Of a stretch of 64,000 bases of DNA, positions 1-10,011 are shown one piece after another (the first letter of the stretch is position 1; each line of letters begins with the position of its first letter). A program made the position numbers and the translations under genes. Source of the DNA: Bradyrhizobium diazoefficiens USDA 110 (GTDB lineage: Bacteria > Pseudomonadota > Alphaproteobacteria > Rhizobiales > Xanthobacteraceae); NCBI RefSeq assembly GCF_000011365.1, contig NC_004463.1:1784001-1848000 (forward strand), in the 5' to 3' direction. A model generated the notes under the pieces. It saw only the letters and a list, made by a program, of their open reading frames with translations. It searched no databases and was not told where the DNA came from.

Positions 1-842
1 GTACCGACGGTTCGTGAAAAGGATGGGCCCGCCATGAGTAGTCGCAATCGCTATCTCAGCTAGGAAGCGCGCAGCAGGCCCTTGCAATCAACCAGGGGCT
101 GCCCGCGGCGCTCGATGATTTTCGGTCTGGAGAGTGCAACGTACAAAAGCTGATTGCGGCTGCCAAGGCATTTGGAGGCGGTTGACACATTGCAGTATCT
201 TGACTTATCGACGGTGACACGCCCAAAACCGCCGATAGTCCACTGCGACTCCCCGCGGCGCTATGTACGGCCGCCTACGTTGGCTCAACGCGTCGGATCG
301 ACAAAGTGGTATTGGCGTTGCCAACTCGGTAGCGCAAGGCGTGGACAAGCCAGAGCGCAGCTTATTGAGCTGACAGAAACGCTCAAAGCACTGTTCCGAG
401 AGGCATATCGAACTGGCAGCAGAGGGCAAGCCCCGAGACGGCTTTGTTCGGCGAGTTAGCGAAGCGATAGCGGGCGCGCACTGAATATGCGGGGCTAAAA
501 ATTTGTGTTTAGCAACTCCGCAAGTCTTGCGACGGTGATCAGCGGCGAACTCGATAAACCTTGGTATAGTGCTTTGCAGCCGATGCTATATCACTCACTT
601 ACCTTTGTAGAGTTGAGTACCGGTCAGGTCGTTTGTAATTCCGATGTCGAAGTGCGAAGCCTGAACTAATGCCCGGCTAGAAGTCGTTGCGTTCTAATCA
701 ACTATTCTTGTCGGGCCTTTCGCCGATAAACGCAAAAAGGGCACGAGCTCTACAGCGGGGGCTCTAGCACAGTCGCCGCATTGCTGACCATTGCCTTAAA
801 GTTGGTGGCAGATTTACATCCCAATCCCGAATACGAGTTGAC
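1..842. other. No supported gene; decayed DNA upstream of the RND gene
   Basis: I see no convincing gene here. A short open stretch ending at the TGA at about 177-179 looks like the tail of some lost protein, but I cannot assign it. An RND permease is normally preceded by its membrane-fusion partner; no such gene or recognisable remnant is visible before position 843. No clear nod box or tts box was found. Confidence 0.4.
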
Positions 843-3800
843 ATGACATTTACCGCGCTTTTCATCAAACGTCCGGTATTGTCAATCGTCGTGAGTTTCC
901 TGATCTTGCTGATCGGCTTGCGCGCCGCGGTCCTACTGCCGATCCGGCAATATCCGAAGCTAACCAATACGGTCATCAATATCACGACTGCCTATCCTGG
1001 CGCCTCGGCCGACATGATCCAGGGGTTCATCACCACTCCCCTGGAGCAAGCAGTCGCGTCCGCCGAAGGCGTCGACTACATCAGTTCCTCGTCTATGCTT
1101 GGTGTCTCGACTATTCTAGTTTACATCAAGCTGAACTTCAATCCAAACGAAGCGCTCACGGAGGTGCTCTCCAAGGTCAACTCAGTCAAATACCTGATCC
1201 CGAAGGAATCAAACGATCCAGTCGTCACGAAGTCGAGCGGTCAGACGAATGCTGTCATGTATATCGCTTTCTCCAGCGATGAGCTAGCGGCCAGTGCGAT
1301 CACCGACTACCTCGCGCGCGTCGTGCAACCGGTTATCTCAACCGTCGACGGCGTTTCAGCGGCTGACATCCTAGGCGGCCAGAGTTTTGCGATGCGGCTA
1401 TGGCTAGACCCTGCGAAAATGGCTGGGCATGGCATATCGCCGGCTGAAGTTTCGGCTGCAATCGCAGCTAACAACTTCCAGGCTGCGGCAGGCCAGACCA
1501 AGGGCTATTTCACTATCTCCGATGTCACAGCAAATACGGATTTGCGGAGTGTTGACGATTTCAAGCGTATGATTGTCAAGGCGAATGACGGTGGCTTTGT
1601 GCGCATGGAAGACATTGCGGTAGTCGAACTTGCCGCGCAGATGACGGACACTACCGTCACGATGAACGGCGACCACGCGGTCTTTGTCGGCGTGCAAGCG
1701 AGCCCGGAAGGCAATCCGCTAAACATAGTGCGAGGCGTTCGGGCGCTGTTTCCTGAAATGGAGCGTAACCTGCCGCCGCCGCTGAAGATGAAAGTGGCCT
1801 ACGACTCATCCAAGTTTATTCAATCATCGATCGACGAAGTGAAGAAGACGCTCATTGAGGCCGTCGTGGTTGTGGTCGTCGTGATCTTTCTTTTCCTGGC
1901 CTCGCTGCGGTCCGTCATCATTCCTGTGGTTACTATTCCGTTGTCTCTCGTTGGTGTCTGCAGCATGATGCTGGCGCTGGGGTTCTCATTCAACCTCCTG
2001 ACGCTCCTTGCGATGGTTCTCGCGATCGGCCTCGTGGTCGACGACGCAATCGTGGTGGTGGAGAATATTCATCGCCATTTAGAAGAAGGAGCGGCTCCGC
2101 TACAGGCTGCTACAAGGGGCGCGCGCGAGATCGTCGGTCCGGTTATCTCCATGACGATTACCTTGGCTGCGGTATATGCCCCGATCGGATTCCTTGGCGG
2201 CCTCACCGGTGGCCTGTTCCGCGAATTCGCGTTCACGCTGGCAGGAGCGGTGATCGTGTCCGGTGTGGTCGCTTTGACGCTGTCGCCCATGATGTGCTCT
2301 CTCTTCCTGAGGCGCGCCAAGGGGGGACGATTTGCAAGGCTTGTGAACCGCGGGTTCAGTGCCGTAACACGATGGTACGGCCGCAAGCTCGACCGTTCGC
2401 TCGACTATCGCCCAATTACCGGCCTATTTGCGCTGACCATGTTGGGACTTGTCGGCTTTCTCTATATGCATATTTCCAAGGAACTAGCGCCGGAGGAGGA
2501 TCAAGGTATCATATTCGCGCTAACTAAGGCGCCGAAATACGCCAATATCGACTACCTCGACTATTATGGCACCAAGCTTGAAAGCGCGTTGAAAAAAGTT
2601 CCAGAGACTGACTTGAGCTTCGTGTTCAATGGCATTGGCGGCCAGCAGAGTGGCATGGCCGGCATGTTGCTCAAGCCTTGGGACGAACGCAAGCGATCAT
2701 CGATTGTACTAAAGTCGCTTGTTCAGGCCGAGCTATCCAAAATCGAAGGCATCAACGCGTTTGCCTTTAGCTTGCCTCCGCTGCCGGGCGGTTCTGGTGG
2801 CCTACCAGTCCAGATGGTGATCAATTCGACTCTTGGCTTTCAATCCATCCACGAGCAGATGTCAAAGTTGAAGGATGCCGCGCAGAAGAGCGGCCTCTTC
2901 ATGGTGAGCGACTCCGACCTCGAGTTCAACCAGCCGGTGGTACGAATCAAGGTTGATCGATCGAAGGCTAACGAGCTTGGCATCACCATGCAGATCGTCG
3001 GTAACGCGCTCGCCACCTTACTTGGGGGAAATTACGTCAACCGCTTCAATCTGCAGGGCCGCTCCTACGAGGTGATCCCGCAGGTGCCGCGAGAGGAACG
3101 GCTAGTGCCGCAATCAATCGGAAGCTATTATGTGAAGACTGCGACGGGATCGATGCTTCCGCTGTCTACCGTAGTCTCCACCGAGACTGCGACCGATCCG
3201 AATGCGCTCACCCACTACAACCAGCTCAACTGCGCGACCTTTCAGGCCGTGCCGATGCCCGGCGTCACGATCGAACAGGCCGTGGATTTCCTAGAAGCCG
3301 AGGCGAAGAAACTGCCCCCGGGCTTCAGTTACGACTTCCTGGCCGACGCCCGCCAGTACGTGCACGAGGGTAATCAATTGGCGATTACCTTCGCATTTGC
3401 CCTCATCATCATATTCTTAGTGCTTTCGGCGCAGTTCGAAAGTCTGCGCGATCCGCTCATCATCATGATCAGCGTGCCGATGGCAATGGTCGGCGCCTTG
3501 ATTCCGCCGTTCCTCGGCTGGGCGACCATGAACATCTACACCCAGGTTGGACTGTTGACACTGGTCGGGTTGATTTCAAAGCACGGCATCCTAATGGTTG
3601 AGTTCGCCAATGAGCTGCAGTTCAAGGAGAGATTTGACCGTCGCTCGGCTATAGAGATGGCGGCGCGTGTCCGACTGCGCCCAATCTTGATGACCACGGC
3701 GGCAATGGTCACGGGCTTCATACCCTTGTTGACGGCAACCGGAGCTGGCGCCGCGAGCCGGTTCTCGATCGGACTCGTTCTCGCCGCTGGCATGTCTGCG

Positions 3801-3959
3801 GGCACGCTGATCACGCTATTCGTGCTCCCGGCGGTCTATGTCGCGATCGCGTCCGATCACCGTGGTAATGGGGGTGTCGTCCGCGCGAACCTCGCCGAGC
3901 GCGACTTCACCAGCGCTGCTGATGCCGAGGTAACAAAGCATGACCATCAAATCATCTAG
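843..3959 (+). CDS. RND-family efflux permease (HAE1/NolG-like)
   Basis: A 1,038-residue inner-membrane proton-driven efflux pump of the resistance-nodulation-division superfamily, full length for the family. It begins with the usual short cytoplasmic N-terminus and first membrane helix, then a large periplasmic loop, six clustered helices, a second periplasmic loop and the C-terminal helix set. The paired aspartates of the proton relay are seen at about residues 400-401 (GLVVDDAIVVVEN). RND permeases act with a periplasmic adaptor and an outer-membrane channel; neither gene is next to it, so the partners must lie elsewhere or be lost. Its position beside nolK-noeL recalls NolG, the RND component linked to nodulation in other rhizobia, but sequence alone does not prove that the substrate is a Nod factor. 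Confidence 0.85.
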   Translation: MTFTALFIKRPVLSIVVSFLILLIGLRAAVLLPIRQYPKLTNTVINITTAYPGASADMIQGFITTPLEQAVASAEGVDYISSSSMLGVSTILVYIKLNFNPNEALTEVLSKVNSVKYLIPKESNDPVVTKSSGQTNAVMYIAFSSDELAASAITDYLARVVQPVISTVDGVSAADILGGQSFAMRLWLDPAKMAGHGISPAEVSAAIAANNFQAAAGQTKGYFTISDVTANTDLRSVDDFKRMIVKANDGGFVRMEDIAVVELAAQMTDTTVTMNGDHAVFVGVQASPEGNPLNIVRGVRALFPEMERNLPPPLKMKVAYDSSKFIQSSIDEVKKTLIEAVVVVVVVIFLFLASLRSVIIPVVTIPLSLVGVCSMMLALGFSFNLLTLLAMVLAIGLVVDDAIVVVENIHRHLEEGAAPLQAATRGAREIVGPVISMTITLAAVYAPIGFLGGLTGGLFREFAFTLAGAVIVSGVVALTLSPMMCSLFLRRAKGGRFARLVNRGFSAVTRWYGRKLDRSLDYRPITGLFALTMLGLVGFLYMHISKELAPEEDQGIIFALTKAPKYANIDYLDYYGTKLESALKKVPETDLSFVFNGIGGQQSGMAGMLLKPWDERKRSSIVLKSLVQAELSKIEGINAFAFSLPPLPGGSGGLPVQMVINSTLGFQSIHEQMSKLKDAAQKSGLFMVSDSDLEFNQPVVRIKVDRSKANELGITMQIVGNALATLLGGNYVNRFNLQGRSYEVIPQVPREERLVPQSIGSYYVKTATGSMLPLSTVVSTETATDPNALTHYNQLNCATFQAVPMPGVTIEQAVDFLEAEAKKLPPGFSYDFLADARQYVHEGNQLAITFAFALIIIFLVLSAQFESLRDPLIIMISVPMAMVGALIPPFLGWATMNIYTQVGLLTLVGLISKHGILMVEFANELQFKERFDRRSAIEMAARVRLRPILMTTAAMVTGFIPLLTATGAGAASRFSIGLVLAAGMSAGTLITLFVLPAVYVAIASDHRGNGGVVRANLAERDFTSAADAEVTKHDHQII

Positions 3960-4233
3960 GTTTGCTAGTGTGACGCGCGAAGGAGCTTAGGACCACTTCA
4001 CGGTTCTTTACACATCGAGAACTTCGCGTGCTTGGTGCCAAACTGGGCGCATCTTTTCGGCGGTTAACAGTCGGAGATCCGCTGCTGCCGCCCCAGGTTT
4101 AAGCGGCGCCGGGTATTCACGGAGACCTGACGCCCAAGCTCGACCAAAGGAGAATCGGTGCTCTCTTGATCAAAAAGGAGGGCTGACAGATCATCGCAAG
4201 GCTCAGCCCCTTCGGAACATTGCTCGATATGAT
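3960..4233. other. Intergenic gap between convergent genes
   Basis: About 270 bp between the 3' ends of the RND gene and nolK. No gene and no strong hairpin with a T tract was found. Confidence 0.5.
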
Positions 4234-5241
4234 CTAGCCGGTGATGCAGGCTGCCTTGTCGAGAACGAGCAGATCACTCTGGAGCCGTCCGTCTCTCTCA
4301 GCGCAAAACACCCGGTATGCCAGCTGAATGCCTTCCGTGAGCGAGGTGGTGGCTCGCCAGCCGAGTCTGGACAGCCGACTAACATCCAGCAGCTTGCGCG
4401 GCGTTCCGTCCGGGCGCGACGTATCCAAGCTGATTTCACCGCGAAAGCCGACGGCGGCCGCGACCATCAGTGCTAAATCGGCGATGGTGATGTCCTCGCC
4501 GGTGCCGATATTGACCGGTTCCGGCGACGAATAGGTCTTCATCAGGTGCACGCAGGCATCCGCCATGTCGTCGACATAGAGGAACTCGCGCCGGGGCGTG
4601 CCGGTGCCCCACACGATGACGCGCTTCGCTCCCGAAACCTTCGCCTCGTGGAAGCGGCGGATCAGCGCGGCGACGACGTGGCTCAGCTCGGGGTGATAAT
4701 TGTCGCCGGGGCCGTACAGATTGGTCGGCATCACGCTGATGAAGTCGCTGCCATACTGGCTGCGATAGGCCTCCGCCATCTTGATGCCGGCGATCTTGGC
4801 GATCGCATAGGGCTCGTTGGTCGGCTCCAGCGGACCGGTGAGCACGGAATCCTCGCGCAGCGGCTGCGGCGCCAGCTTCGGATAGATGCAGGACGAGCCC
4901 AGAAACATTAGCTTCTCGGCGCCGTTCTGATGCGCGGCCTGGATCACGTTCGCCGCAATCGCGATGTTGTCGTAGATGAACTCGGCGCGCAGCGTGTTGT
5001 TGGCGACGATGCCGCCGACCTTGGCCGCGGCGAGGAAGATCACTTGCGGCCGCGTCCTGGCGAACCAGTCGAACACGGCGGCCTGGTTGCAGAGATCGAC
5101 CTCGCGCCGGTCGACCGTGACGAGCCGCACCTCCTCCCGTGCCAGCCGGCGCACCAGCGCGGCTCCGACCATGCCGCGATGGCCGGCGACGTAGACGCTC
5201 TTGCCCCTCAGCTCAAACGGTGCGTTTGCCACTGGCCGCAT
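4234..5241 (-). CDS. nolK: GDP-L-fucose synthase (Nod-factor fucosylation)
   Basis: Converts GDP-4-keto-6-deoxy-mannose to GDP-L-fucose by epimerisation and NADPH reduction. The 335-residue protein is an extended short-chain dehydrogenase: a nucleotide-binding glycine motif AGHRGMVG lies at residues 19-26 and the catalytic YxxxK as YAIAK near residue 150. GDP-fucose is the donor used by the NodZ fucosyltransferase to decorate the reducing end of Nod factors in Bradyrhizobium. Its start overlaps the end of noeL by 29 bp on the same strand, so the two are probably co-translated and supply consecutive pathway steps. An alternative general role in capsule or LPS fucose synthesis cannot be excluded, but the symbiosis setting favours nolK. 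Confidence 0.88.
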   Translation of the reverse strand: MRPVANAPFELRGKSVYVAGHRGMVGAALVRRLAREEVRLVTVDRREVDLCNQAAVFDWFARTRPQVIFLAAAKVGGIVANNTLRAEFIYDNIAIAANVIQAAHQNGAEKLMFLGSSCIYPKLAPQPLREDSVLTGPLEPTNEPYAIAKIAGIKMAEAYRSQYGSDFISVMPTNLYGPGDNYHPELSHVVAALIRRFHEAKVSGAKRVIVWGTGTPRREFLYVDDMADACVHLMKTYSSPEPVNIGTGEDITIADLALMVAAAVGFRGEISLDTSRPDGTPRKLLDVSRLSRLGWRATTSLTEGIQLAYRVFCAERDGRLQSDLLVLDKAACITG

Positions 5242-6298
5242 CCCGTTTTGTCTCCGCCAGATCGCTCGTCATCATCTCCTCGACGAGCTGGGCAAAGCTG
5301 CGCTTCGGCGTCCAGCCGAGCACCTCGCGCGCCTTGCTGGCGTCGCCGACGAGAAGATCGACCTCGGTCGGACGGAAATAGGTCGGATCGATCTTCACCA
5401 CAATCTTGCCGCTCGTCTCGTCGACGCCGGTCTCCTCGACGCCCTTGCCGCGCCAGGCGATGCGACGGCCGACATGGGCAAAGGACAGCTCGACCATCTC
5501 GCGCACCGAGCGCATCTCGCCGGTGGCGAGCACGAAGTCGTCGGGTTTGTCGGCCTGCAGGATCTTGTGCATGCCCTCGACATAGTCCCTGGCATGGCCC
5601 CAGTCGCGCTTGGCTTCGAGATTGCCGAGATAGAGCGTCTGTTCCAGCCCGACCTCGATACGCGCGACGCCGCGGGTGATCTTGCGGGTCACGAAGGTCT
5701 CGCCGCGGATCGGGCTCTCATGGTTGAACAGGATGCCGTTCGACGCGAACATGCCGTAGGCTTCGCGGTAGTTCACCGTGATCCAGTAGCCGTAGAGCTT
5801 GGCAACGCCGTAGGGCGAGCGCGGATAGAACGGCGTCGTCTCCTTCTGCGGGATCTCCTGCACCAGGCCGTAGAGCTCGGAGGTCGAGGCCTGGTAGAAC
5901 CGCGTCTCCTTCTCCATGCCGAGGATGCGGATCGCTTCCAACAGGCGCAGCACGCCGATGGCGTCGGCATTGGCGGTGTATTCCGGGCTCTCGAAGCTGA
6001 CGGCGACGTGGCTTTGAGCTGCGAGATTGTAGATCTCGGTCGGCCGGATCTGCTGCACCAGGCGGATCAGATTGGTCGAATCCGTCATGTCGCCATAGTG
6101 CATCAGGAACGGAACGTTGCCGACATGCGGGTCCTGATAGAGGTGATCGACGCGCGCGGTGTTGAACGAGGACGAGCGCCGCTTGATGCCGTGCACGACA
6201 TAGCCGAGCGACAGCAAATATTCGGCGAGATAGGCGCCGTCCTGACCGGTCACGCCGGTGATGAGAGCGACACGCCCCTTTGAGTTGCGAACCGTCAT
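5213..6298 (-). CDS. noeL: GDP-mannose 4,6-dehydratase
   Basis: Makes GDP-4-keto-6-deoxy-D-mannose from GDP-mannose, the step before NolK. It has 361 residues from the ATG at 6298; an in-frame upstream start at 6331 would add 11 residues that do not look like the family. The NADP-binding motif ITGVTGQDG lies at residues 13-21 and the catalytic YGVAK near residue 165. It is first in the two-gene noeL-nolK unit. The upstream region has no nod box that I can align convincingly. Chemically it is indistinguishable from Gmd of general polysaccharide synthesis; the symbol rests on the pairing with nolK and the proximity of nodM. Confidence 0.88.
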   Translation of the reverse strand: MTVRNSKGRVALITGVTGQDGAYLAEYLLSLGYVVHGIKRRSSSFNTARVDHLYQDPHVGNVPFLMHYGDMTDSTNLIRLVQQIRPTEIYNLAAQSHVAVSFESPEYTANADAIGVLRLLEAIRILGMEKETRFYQASTSELYGLVQEIPQKETTPFYPRSPYGVAKLYGYWITVNYREAYGMFASNGILFNHESPIRGETFVTRKITRGVARIEVGLEQTLYLGNLEAKRDWGHARDYVEGMHKILQADKPDDFVLATGEMRSVREMVELSFAHVGRRIAWRGKGVEETGVDETSGKIVVKIDPTYFRPTEVDLLVGDASKAREVLGWTPKRSFAQLVEEMMTSDLAETKRDAASGKRTV

Positions 6299-7486
6299 GG
6301 TCTTCCTTAGTTGCACCGGAAAGAGCTGCACTCTGAGAAATCATTGCGAAGCCGCTTCTCGAAAAGATCGATATGCGGATGCGCGCTCCATCGCAATTAA
6401 AGGATACGCTCGGCAAGCCAAGTCATACACCGGACTCAGGAAAACACACCATATACATTGATTTAGGTGGACTGAATGATGCCGGCGCATGAGCTTCAAA
6501 GATGAAAGTCGAGCGAACCCTCGCAACGGCGACGATCCCAAGCAGGCGGGATGGATGGTAGGCCCTGTTAGACGCGCTCGGGGGCGCTTTGCCTCCTCGC
6601 GATATTTCTGGGGTCCTTATCTTTCCACGCGCGCAGGTATGTTTTCCGTTTGGTCCCTCATGGCGCGGAAGAGTGACGTGGTGAGACTTCCGACTAGAAG
6701 ACGTAGCCTTCGCGGCTCATAATCAGCGCCGCTTTGCTAATTGCGGGTAGGCAATGGACGGCCTGATGCAAAACAGAATGAGAAAGAAAGGCAAACGTTG
6801 GTATAGACTTTGTAACGTTTCGATATCGAAATCTTACGTTCGTACAATGGAGCTTTGATGCCAGTCCTCTAACTTGACCGGGCATAAGTTGCCTCTGTCC
6901 AATCATGAAAAGTCTCTTAAACCCTCATCGCAAGTGTGTTTCCAGCAAGTCGGGAGCAGCTGCGCAAAGAGATGAGCAGGGACTATGCGGAACGTGGGCA
7001 GATCTCATCTTTCTGTCTGAAATGGAGCGAAGCCCAGACGAAGCGTCACTCGCCCGGGAGAATGATTAGTGAGACGCGAGGACTCAGTTGTTGCCATATT
7101 GACCGTGCCCGGCAAGCTGGCATCGCTTCTCGCTTCTTCTGAGAACACAAACTGCGTCCTGAAATGGCTCCTCGGTGAGAGTGAGCCAAGCAAGATAACC
7201 TGCTTCACCGTAGGATAATTGGCTTTCCGTTCTGTTCGAATGCCCTCAATCTATGGAGCGAGACTATTTGATACATCTTGGCAGCGGCTTGTTGCGCCGG
7301 CGACAGTTAGTGAGGCCGTCGAGCGAGCCTGTTTGGGCGGACTTGGATGCGCCGTGCAGGCGCACTAGCGCATCTGATTCTGCTTCAGGCAGTCACGCCA
7401 ATGGCGATGGCATCGCAGTGTTTCTTCGATCGGCCAGCCAAAAGCGGAATCTAGCTGGGCGAAGCGATGATGGCCGGGAGATCTAA
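6299..7486. other. 1.2-kb non-coding region between noeL and nodM
   Basis: Divergent upstream region of noeL (minus) and nodM (plus). Short open frames exist but none has recognisable content. A perfect 14-bp palindrome TTTCGATATCGAAA lies at 6818-6831. I looked for a nod box in both directions; the best partial resemblance (about 6369-6400) has wrong spacing. The interval may hold decayed genes, for example the frame around 7265-7365. Confidence 0.4.
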
Positions 7487-7609
7487 ATGAGGCCAGAGAA
7501 TGCGGCGGTGATAAAGGCGCCCGCTGAAAATCCCGAACCTAAACCTGTTACCTTTGGGCAAACGAAGTTTGCGACGGTGCTCCTGTTGGAGGAACGTCAG
7601 ACTTCTTGA
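7487..7609 (+). CDS. Small ORF (40 residues) just upstream of nodM
   Basis: An ATG preceded by GGGAG at a suitable distance opens a 40-codon frame ending in TGA 21 bp before the nodM start. The product is proline- and glutamate-rich in its first half (PAENPEPKPV) and more hydrophobic near its end. I do not recognise it. It could be a leader peptide, a small co-translated protein, or chance. Confidence 0.3.
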   Translation: MRPENAAVIKAPAENPEPKPVTFGQTKFATVLLLEERQTS

Positions 7610-7630
7610 AGCTGGGCTGCATGGATTGAT

Positions 7631-9457
7631 ATGTGTGGAATTGTTGGCATTTTGGGCCGTGGTCCGGTCGTTGATAAGTTGGTCGCGTCGCTCAGGCGAT
7701 TGGAATATCGTGGCTACGATTCCGCGGGCCTCGCAACTCTCGAAGGAGTCCGGATCGAGCGCCGCCGCGCCGAAGGTAAGCTGAGGAACCTTGAGGAGCA
7801 GCTGCGCTATTGTCCGCCGTCGGGGCATGCTGGCATCGGTCACACCCGCTGGGCGACTCATGGAAAGCCGACCGAAAGCAATGCTCATCCGCATGCGACG
7901 GAGAATGTCGCGGTCGTTCATAACGGGATCATTGAGAATTTCCGCGAGCTGCGAGCCGAGTTGGAGCGGAATGGAGCCGGCTTTAACTCGGAGACGGACA
8001 CCGAGGTAGTGGCGCATCTCGTCGATTCCTATCTCAAGAATGGCTACTCGCCGCAGGATGCGGTACAGGCGTCACTGCCGCGACTGCGTGGTGCCTTCGC
8101 GTTGGCATTCCTTTTCAAAGCGAACGACGATCTTTTGATCGGTGCTTGCAAGGGCTCGCCGCTCGCGATCGGACATGGTCGCGGCGAAGTGTATCTAGGC
8201 TCGGACGCAATTGCGCTCGCACCTTTGACCGACACCGTCACCTACCTTGAAGACGGCGACTGGGCCGTGCTTACGCGCGCAACGTGCGTGATTTATGGTG
8301 CAGACGGCTCTATCGTCCAGCGGGAAACATCAAAATCTGGCGTATCAGCGCTCCTTGTGGACAAAGCGAATTACCGCCACTTCATGGCCAAAGAAATTCA
8401 CGAGCAGCCGACAGTGGCCGGCAAGACATTGGCGCATTATCTCGATGTTGCGGCCAAACGCGTCGCCCTGCCGCTCGCGTTGCCCTTCGACTTTAATTGC
8501 ATTCAGCGCATTTCAATTACTGCGTGCGGCACGGCTAGCTACGCTGGGCACATCGCCAAATACTGGTTCGAGAGGCTCGCGCGTTTGCCTTGCGACGTCG
8601 ATGTAGCCTCTGAATTCCGCTACAGGGAGGCGCCTTTGCGCCGAGGCGATCTCGCAATAGTCATCTCGCAATCGGGCGAAACCGCTGACACATTAGCTGC
8701 CTTGCGATACGCCAAGGGCAAGGGCTTGCATACGATATCTGTGGTTAATGTACCGACGTCGACGATTGCGCGCGAGAGCGAATCCGTTTTGCCTACCCTG
8801 GCAGGGCCAGAAATCGGCGTCGCTTCCACCAAGGCATTTATCTGCCAGCTGATGGTATTGGGGGTGCTTGCCGTCAGAGCAGCTAAGGAGCGGGGTAAGC
8901 TGTCTGAAATCGATGAATCGCAGCTCGTGCGCGAGCTCATTGAGGTGCCGCGATTGATTGCTGCGGCCCTGTTGGTCGAGCCCCAGATTGAGAAGCTCGC
9001 GCGTTATATCGCCGGCGCGAGGACAGTACTCTATCTCGGTCGTGGCACATCGGCCCCCTTGGCCTTGGAGGGCGCGCTCAAGTTGAAGGAAATTTCCTAT
9101 ATCCACTCAGAGGGCTACGCCGCCGGCGAGCTCAAGCACGGCCCGATCGCACTGATCGATGAGGCTGTGCCTGTGGTGGTGATCGCGCCTTACGACGAGG
9201 TCTTCGAGAAGACCGTCTCTAACATGCAAGAGGTGGCCGCTCGGGGCGGCAAGATCATCCTGATCACCGATGCGAAGGGTGCGTCTGAAGCGATGGTAGA
9301 CACGCTCCTGACCATCGTGCTGCCGGCAATGGTCGCAAGCTTTACGCCGCTGGTCTATGCCATTCCGGTCCAGCTCTTGGCTTACCATACCGCGGTCGCA
9401 AGGGGGGCGGACGTGGATCAGCCGCGTAATCTTGCAAAATCGGTCACGGTGGAATGA
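7631..9457 (+). CDS. nodM: Glucosamine-fructose-6-phosphate aminotransferase (isomerizing)
   Basis: Forms glucosamine-6-phosphate from fructose-6-phosphate and glutamine, supplying the chitin-oligomer backbone of Nod factors. It has 608 residues, the usual GlmS length. The start is fixed by the N-terminal MCGIVG, in which Cys2 becomes the glutaminase nucleophile after removal of Met. The N-terminal half is the class II glutaminase domain; two SIS sugar-isomerase domains follow, seen in TACGTAS, SQSGETADT and EGYAAGELKHGP, and it ends LAKSVTVE as GlmS proteins do. The cell's housekeeping copy is expected elsewhere. A symbiotic duplicate (nodM) is inferred from its position facing noeL-nolK. 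Confidence 0.88.
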   Translation: MCGIVGILGRGPVVDKLVASLRRLEYRGYDSAGLATLEGVRIERRRAEGKLRNLEEQLRYCPPSGHAGIGHTRWATHGKPTESNAHPHATENVAVVHNGIIENFRELRAELERNGAGFNSETDTEVVAHLVDSYLKNGYSPQDAVQASLPRLRGAFALAFLFKANDDLLIGACKGSPLAIGHGRGEVYLGSDAIALAPLTDTVTYLEDGDWAVLTRATCVIYGADGSIVQRETSKSGVSALLVDKANYRHFMAKEIHEQPTVAGKTLAHYLDVAAKRVALPLALPFDFNCIQRISITACGTASYAGHIAKYWFERLARLPCDVDVASEFRYREAPLRRGDLAIVISQSGETADTLAALRYAKGKGLHTISVVNVPTSTIARESESVLPTLAGPEIGVASTKAFICQLMVLGVLAVRAAKERGKLSEIDESQLVRELIEVPRLIAAALLVEPQIEKLARYIAGARTVLYLGRGTSAPLALEGALKLKEISYIHSEGYAAGELKHGPIALIDEAVPVVVIAPYDEVFEKTVSNMQEVAARGGKIILITDAKGASEAMVDTLLTIVLPAMVASFTPLVYAIPVQLLAYHTAVARGADVDQPRNLAKSVTVE

Positions 9458-9713
9458 GGCTGGAGAAGTTAGTATCAAAGCATTGAGGTCTCGGCCTCGA
9501 GCCATTCGGCGCGGGTTTGGTGGCCTAGGTTCTGCGGGGACGGAATCCGACAAGTTCCCAATCCGGGTCGCTCGTAGCTGTCGTGCGGTTTTGGTGAACT
9601 TAGCTGATGCTGCCATCAGCCTCGTATAGCAGAATCGACTAGCCTAGGGGCGATCCGGGATGTTGCACGACTGGGACGGCGTTCATCACGCCCGTCCACA
9701 GCCCTGTTGCCCT

Positions 9714-9790
9714 GGTCGCCATCGACCGGAACAGGTGGTCGTCATCGATCAGAAATGGTGGTCGCCATCAATCGGATTCACTGGTCGCCG
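9714..9790. repeat. Four-fold 23-bp iterated repeat, probable orphan IS21-family terminus
   Basis: The sequence GGTCGyCATCrATCrGAA recurs with starts at 9714, 9737, 9760 and (partial) 9783, an exact 23-bp period. Iterated ~20-bp repeats at the ends are typical of IS21-family elements, as seen in the intact element at 17 kb. No istA/istB of this type lies beside it, so it is probably a left-over end. The last unit overlaps the 3' end of the cold-shock-like gene. Confidence 0.55.
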
Positions 9791-10011
9791 TGCCCCGGAG
9801 CGCGCAGCCTGACTTCGACGGCTCTGTACTTCGAGCGCTGTTTATTGAAACGAATACCGAAAGTCACGCGCGTGCCGGACACCAGATCAGCCCCTGCGCA
9901 GCCGCGAAGGTCCGATATGTGCACGAACAAATCCTTGCCGTCGCCATAGTCAGGCCGAATGAACTCCCAGCCCTTTTCAACGCTGTACGACACTACTGTT
10001 CCGGTGCGCAT
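9778..10011 (-). CDS. Cold-shock-domain protein (CspA-like)
   Basis: A 77-residue protein read from the ATG at 10011 (MRTGTVVSYSVEKGWEFI). It follows the cold-shock fold: GTV..., KGWEFIRPDYG (equivalent to the KGFGFI RNP1 region), then KDLFVHISDL (RNP2) and a C-terminal strand. Such proteins bind single-stranded RNA or DNA. RNP1 is altered from the usual aromatic pattern, with W and E where G and F are common, so binding may be weaker. The last ~10 residues (after VEVRLR) are encoded partly by the adjacent iterated repeat, suggesting that the original C-terminus was replaced by insertion-element DNA. An in-frame start at 10143 is possible but adds a non-family extension. Confidence 0.65.
   Translation of the reverse strand: MRTGTVVSYSVEKGWEFIRPDYGDGKDLFVHISDLRGCAGADLVSGTRVTFGIRFNKQRSKYRAVEVRLRAPGHGDQ

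Noticed and set aside
5201..6283. Long plus-strand open frame opposite noeL
   Set aside because: It is a shadow of the high-GC noeL gene; the translation is Asp/His/Gly-rich without domains.
6369..6415. Possible nod box
   Set aside because: ATG and ATC elements are present, but the spacing is off by one or two bases and the AACAATC...ACCAATC half is missing.
7110..7150. Possible sigma-54 (-24/-12) promoter before nodM
   Set aside because: TGGC...TCGC has 11 instead of 10 bases between the GG and GC.
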